Shown: in pieces, positions 59,201 through 64,000 of the stretch
Layout: each line of letters starts with the position of its first letter
Position numbering within the stretch: position 1 is the first letter of the stretch
DNA from: Carallia brachiata
Lineage: Eukaryota > Streptophyta > Magnoliopsida > Malpighiales > Rhizophoraceae
Length of the DNA stretch: 64,000 nt
NCBI GenBank assembly: GCA_021464245.1
Contig: JADCRB010000155.1
Span: forward strand, 745,849 to 809,848
Direction of reading: 5' to 3'
Translations under genes and position numbers: made by a program
The notes under the pieces: model-generated
The model's database searches: none
The model's input: the letters and a program-made list of their open reading frames with translations, nothing else
What the model was told of the DNA's origin: nothing

Positions 59201-60345
59201 TTAAAAATTAAATAATAAAAAGACCTAAAAATTTAAAATTAAATAAATATATATCCCATAAATTTTCTATCTTAACTATATGTATGCATATGTTATTTTG
59301 TTCCAAACAAACAAAGAAAATTAAAATAACAAGTGGGACCCACTCTCACCCCGCAAACTATTATTTGGCTGTCACTTCAAAATTATAATTTTATTGCAGT
59401 AATTAAAAAATTGTCAATAAATAATGTGTAGCAATTATGTGGACTGATTTTCCAGAAAAAAGGACTATTTAGAATTTTTTTTTCCCCAATTCCTTAGAAA
59501 CATTTTTTAAAAAAATTTTCAAGATTTTGCTGCAACAAATTTGGCTGGATATAATTCTCTTAAATTCATGATTAATCAAACATCAAACCTAAGCATATTT
59601 CCTCTAAGCGGCGTCAGAGACTTGTTAGAGTCTTGCTAGCAATAAAGAAAAAAGCTTGTTCAGTTGTGACGCAAGTGTCCAATTTTTAATTGAAAAAAAG
59701 TTTATGGCGAAATAATTTTTTTTTATTGTCTTCACACGAAATTTTTTTTATGTAACTAAAAACGTATTTTGTGCAACTAAATCGATAAAAAGTAATTCAA
59801 AAAATATTATTATTTTTTCGTTACACATTTTTCTTATGTGGTTGCACAAAAAATACTTATAATTGCACAAAAAAAATTCATGTGGATATAATAAAAAAAA
59901 ATTATTTGACCATGTAATGGTCCCTTTTTAATTACTTTCCTGTAATTCCGAGGAAGATGGCAGCAAACTGGCCGAAGAAAGGACACGAATTCTTTTTTTT
60001 TTCTAAATTATCTAATATTTAATTTAAAAATTAATTAATTTAAACTGACTTAAATAAAATTATGGAAGCTAAATTTGTTGGCCCAGCATAATGAAATGGG
60101 CTGAATGCTTCAAAACTGGATCAATGTTAAAAAACAAGGCCTTCCTCCGGGTGCATCTCAATCGGATCAATGTCAGTAGGCGAGATTGTCAGCTTGTTTT
60201 ACTTGAACAGTACTTCAGATGTAAAGATATTAAATATATATATTAAAATTATCCGACATATATTAAATGTGTTTAACGTATAAATTAACAATATCTAATT
60301 AGCATATCATAACTTTTTTTTTCCTTTCATCATGTGTTAGATACT
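56259..60345. other. Intergenic region, no gene seen
   Basis: It contains an unrecognised block of higher GC content at 57850-58060, a possible SINE or repeat at about 58160-58500, the inverted-repeat element at 58772-59264, and a copy of the 54279 repeat family at about 60200-60345 that continues after the LINE tail. Confidence 0.5.
58772..59264. mobile_element. Foldback element with two arms of about 150 nt
   Basis: The left arm (about 58772-58925) and right arm (about 59081-59264) are inverted copies; for instance GATATGCATTTATTTAG pairs with the complement of AAATAAATATATATCCC, and TCTAAATCAGTC with GACTGATTTAGA. Each arm holds its own smaller palindrome: CCGTTAGTCAA (58863-58873) and TTGACTAACGG (58891-58901). 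It is a MITE-like hairpin, possibly Mutator-related. A clean target duplication was not found. Confidence 0.7.
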
Positions 60346-60610
60346 TTTTTTTTTTTTTTTGATCAGAAAGAACTATTATATCAATTATGCGAACCGTACA
60401 TAGATCGACACGAAAGTACTGAAACAAGCTGCATACAGCAACAGAAAGGAACGACTATAAAGGCCTACAATAAAAGTGGTCAAAAGAACACACAACAATT
60501 GGACTGGAAATTCAATTGTACAACACCCTACACAAAGGGTACAAACTAGACTAACCGGACTGAGCTACACAGAGCAGTAAATACCGCACTTCGACAAATC
60601 TATGCCGGTA
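60346..60610 (-). mobile_element. Truncated LINE tail (265 nt) nested in an older repeat
   Basis: A perfect 16-nt duplication, TCATGTGTTAGATACT, lies at 60330-60345 and 60611-60626. The insert begins with poly(T) followed by GATCAGAAAGAAC, the L1 tail type on the minus strand. It interrupts a copy of the 54279 repeat, whose two halves read into each other across the duplication. Confidence 0.8.
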
Positions 60611-60785
60611 TCATGTGTTAGATACTAGTTCACAAGTGTTGGATGAATGTTACGCATCAATTTTTTTTTTCATTAAAAAAACAGAAAACAACAACAACAA
60701 CATTTGAAGCGCACACAGGCCGCCTTTACACAACAGTTGAATCGCCAGTCAGCACGGTGAAAAGGTCATTTGCTGCCAAACAGAA

Positions 60786-63750
60786 ATGGAATCTCAATTA
60801 GCAGAGCTGGAGCGGGTCCAAACCCGAATCCTCCAACGGATATCCGGCCTCGAGCTCTCTCTCCTCCCCGAAAACGGCCTCTCCGCTCCACTCGCCGTCT
60901 CCTCCCCCGACGCCGACGGCGACACCGAAGCTCGCCTCTCCGCCATTCTCCGATCCAGCGGTGTCACAGACTTCTCTTTCAAGCGAGTCCCGTCCGATTA
61001 CTACGACTGGACTTTCGAGGCTCGCCGCGACGCTCTTGGCGCCGCCTCCATCGATCACCTCTGCAAAAGTATCGTCTTGGTACGCCATTTTACCAATTTC
61101 CGAATTTTAGCGAATTTGATTGAGAACAAGCAATTTTTTCTGCAAGTTATGAGAAACGGTTGTTAGATCATACAGTGTAGATTTTTTTATTGGCTGTGAA
61201 GGAATCGGATGGAATTGTGTGGGTTAGGCTAGCGGTAAGGGCGACCTTTTAGGGTTGTGTGGGCACGCGGCGTGGGTTTTTTTTTTTTTTGTTGATTTTT
61301 TATTGATTATTGAGCAAAAAAACCGGAGAAGATTTTATCACATTTTCAGAAAGAAACCTGGGAAAATTTACTGATGAGCTAATTTGGTGGGATCGGCAGC
61401 CTGCGCAGATGACATAGGAAATAACAATGCAGGGAACTTGGAAATGAATCGTGTATTTATTAAAGTTTAGTAGTTACCATGAGTAATTGTTGGACAAAGA
61501 ATCATGGGAGCATCCGTTTTATGTGCCTCTGAGGATTGTTCTTCAGACAATAACTTATTCATCACTATTTTCCGTGCTAGGCTGAACTTTGATTACTGCT
61601 GTCAGGTTAACACACAGGCCCCATCCAATGTTGCTGATTGTAGTGATCGCAATTACTCCAAGTATTACATTGTTGTTGTTCAGGTATCACTATCATCGAA
61701 ATTTTATTTCAATGAATTTGCATTTGATGCGATGACCAAATATTCTGACACGTGGGCATTTGCTTTGTTTCAGTACACTGCTCGATTCAATGCCGAAACT
61801 GTCAAGAACTACTTATATGCACTCAATGATGGCAAGATAGCGAAAAAGAAATTCAACAGTAAGTTGTTTTCCGGAGAAATCCATGGGGGTAGGAAAAGTT
61901 ATATGTGAACACAATTTGATTGAAGTCCCTGAAGAGCATGAGGAGACATGTTTAAATGGTTAAACTGAATTTATCTGTGTAGCTGATAATTATGTTATAT
62001 TATAATGCTCAATTTAGCGGCCTTCAAAGCACCGTCACTACACAAGCAAAATGTAGAAAGTGCTTCCCATGCTTTAATTTTCTGCATGGTGACATATATT
62101 GTGTACAATTATTTTGCTGCTCTAACTGGATAATATGACATCCATATTTAGTTTAATGTTCTATTTGTTCTTTGTTTCCTTATATTTACCTAAGCTAGTG
62201 AATTCATCTAAGAGAGATGGTAATTAACATGAACATTATTTGCATCTTGAGCTTGCACCAAAGAAATAGTTCTTTAAAAATTTACAGAGAGAGGTAATAA
62301 CCATATTACCAAACTTCAGTATGTGCCTTCTGTGACTGGTAGAAACTTTTTAGTCCGGGATTTCATATTCTAGACCTCTTATACGGCATACGGTTGAACT
62401 GTGCTCAAATGATCTACAACTCATAATTATTAATCACATTCTGTTCACCTGGCAAATTATGCCCAGCGTTTTCTCTTTTTCTTTGTCCGGTTTGTGAATT
62501 AAAGGGCTGGGTCTTCAAGTATTTTGTTTGCGATGACATTTTATATTTATGCAGTGAGGCTTGCTCCCGAGGAGACATCAACAATGTTGACTGGATACGG
62601 GCACAATGCAGTGACGTGTATTGGCATGAAAACAGACATTCCGGTGAATCTCTTTACTGCAATTATATAGCAAGTCTATCTGCATTATATATTGATACTA
62701 TTCTAGTTTTATAGCTCTTTGTTTGTCTTTCTTTTGTATTATTCATTATTTGTTGACATATTATCCTTCCATGAGATTTCTGTCCTTGCATGCTATCATA
62801 TATTGGAATTTTTTAATCCTCAAAACCTTTTGAAGTCCAATTTTGTGCTTGTACATGTTGGTAATCCCTAATTACTTGATCAGTTGTCTGAAGAAAAATG
62901 AGAGTAATTATATTTAGAATTTAACTTCTGCAAAATAATTTTCAGTTCATATGCTGTAATTATTACAATTGTTTGAAGCTACACCTTCTGTCAAATATAA
63001 TTACTCTCCAGTTTGAATGTGACGTGGTCCATGTCCATCCTACTCATGTCAAGATTAATGATCTTATGCCAGTCTGCAACTTGAAAAATGGACTTAGACA
63101 AGGAAATTTGGGTTGTTTGCTTGGAGTTTAGCTTGTTAATCCAACAGTGGAAGATTGTTGGCACGTGTTTATGTGTGTCTGTGATTTTACATATCAAATT
63201 GTGAAGGAGACAATGTTAGGATTTTATGTAGATTGATGTGCTTCAAAAGTGCTTCCAATTGGGTAAAAGGAGGACATTGGAAAAACAAAAATAAATAGAA
63301 AGAAATGTTAGCAAACAACAATCTTTAGTGCATCTCAGTTTCAGTATGTAGAGAATGGGATATTAAGACTGCTTTACCTTGAAAGAGTAGTGGTGTTACT
63401 ACATGCACGTGGGGGCACACAAAATACACACGGATACTCATGCATGTTCTCACACACATTCGCGTGCCCATGCACAAACGCTCACAAAGTGAGTGTGCCG
63501 TGTGTGCATCCATGCATGTCTGTGTGTGTGAGAGGGTTAGAGAGAGAGAGAGAGAACCTTTGTTCAAATTTTCATTCTCTGAAGAATGTTCTGATTGCAG
63601 ATTATTTTGGACGAAGCAATTGTGAGACTTAATGCTGATTTCTTCTGGTTGGGCGGTGGGGAGGTTGATTTAAAGCTGGGGATAAGGACCTCTGAGTTCA
63701 TCAATTTTGTCAAACCCTTCATTGTCAGCTGTAGTACGAGTGGAATATAA
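60786..63750 (+). CDS. YbaK-domain protein, probable trans-editing aminoacyl-tRNA deacylase
   Basis: Five exons, 60786-61079, 61606-61683, 61774-61858, 62555-62643 and 63601-63750, all with GT-AG introns and matching phases, encode 231 residues. Residues 1-35 are a helical, glutamate-rich extension (MESQLAELERVQTRILQRIS) without a transit-peptide look. The rest is a YbaK/aminoacyl-tRNA-synthetase-associated domain: SIVL near 95-98, YTARFNAETV near 125, the LTGYGHNAVTCIGM segment (164-177), ILDEAI (184-189) and the glycine turn GGGEVDLKLGI (200-210). YbaK/ProXp proteins hydrolyse mischarged tRNAs in trans. The substrate cannot be told from sequence. The CT-dense exon 1 is richer in GC than the introns. 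The ATG is the first in the frame. No TATA box is evident. Confidence 0.9.
63390..63560. repeat. CA/TG-rich repeat and GA run in intron 4 of the YbaK gene
   Basis: Alternating purine-pyrimidine stretches (GCACACAAAATACACACG, GTGTGTGTGAGAGG) are followed by an AG run at 63540-63555, just 45 nt upstream of exon 5. Confidence 0.75.
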
Positions 63751-64000
63751 TGAACAGCTCATCCTGTCCTTTGGCCTGATTCAAGAAACGGCTGTCAGAT
63801 ATAAATCAACATCTGAGCTTTAAAGGTCTGCTAGATGGAGAAATTGGGTTTTTCAGGGTTTTTGGCTTTTGGGCAGAATTCTTGCTTTTTTTCCAGGACA
63901 TTGAAAATTGATATGAAGAACGATGGTAAGCTAATGTAGCAATTCAATAGCTGGTAGATGCATTTTTTCTCATTGAAAGAGTAAATGATTTACTGGTTCT
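63751..64000 (+). other. 3' UTR and downstream sequence of the YbaK gene
   Basis: No further gene is visible before the window ends. A clear poly(A) signal was not identified. Confidence 0.5.

Noticed and set aside
60770..61123. Alternative plus-strand frame of 117 codons (Arg/Pro-rich)
   Set aside because: It is out of frame with the YbaK exon 1, whose phase matches all four following exons.
61504..61908. 134-codon frame read as a separate gene
   Set aside because: It is exons 2 and 3 of the YbaK gene read through the introns between and before them.
1..64000. CRISPR arrays, operons, ribosome-binding sites, bacterial-type terminators
   Set aside because: The window is plant nuclear DNA with spliced genes; the repeats seen are transposons and microsatellites.
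1..64000. tRNA, rRNA or snoRNA genes
   Set aside because: I saw only isolated box B-like motifs in SINE-like repeats, without a cloverleaf or paired boxes I could support.

Overview
The window is nuclear DNA of a flowering plant. It is AT-rich, its genes carry many short introns, the protein families are plant-type (AKR4C aldo-keto reductases, eight-cysteine lipid-transfer-like proteins, plant L-lactate dehydrogenase), and transposon remnants are dense. A woody eudicot such as Citrus is a guess from general character that I cannot confirm. There is one assembly gap of 194 N at 32500-32693.

Layout. Positions 1-32308 hold a head-to-tail array of six aldo-keto reductase copies, all on the minus strand. 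Copy A (131-565) runs off the left edge. Copy B (3374-5953) has a 1-nt deletion, copies C (7840-10067) and D (15234-18062) are open, copy E (22128-24239) has a 1-nt deletion, and copy F (30060-32308) has a 4-nt deletion. All complete copies share one seven-exon structure, and the last intron starts with GC instead of GT in every one. Between C and D lie a degraded fragment of an ENTH-domain gene (MTV1-like) and a small LTR retroelement that carries only gag. Copies E and F belong to a larger duplication that includes their 3' flanks; afterwards the E flank received a LINE, which itself carries a hAT-type MITE.

Positions 33-57 kb hold single genes separated by repeats: a small secreted eight-cysteine protein (33364-33687, plus), L-lactate dehydrogenase (42346-43720, minus) and a second eight-cysteine protein (55821-56183, minus). 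A YbaK-domain gene, probably a tRNA-editing deacylase, occupies 60786-63750 on the plus strand.

How the genes work together. The AKRs are expected to be NADPH-dependent reductases that detoxify reactive carbonyls, and LDH interconverts pyruvate and lactate under low oxygen. I see no operon-like or pathway cluster beyond the AKR tandem array. I found no new multi-gene system. The most informative content is the birth-and-death history of the AKR array, its conserved GC-AG intron, and a set of transposon insertions whose target-site duplications can be read by eye.
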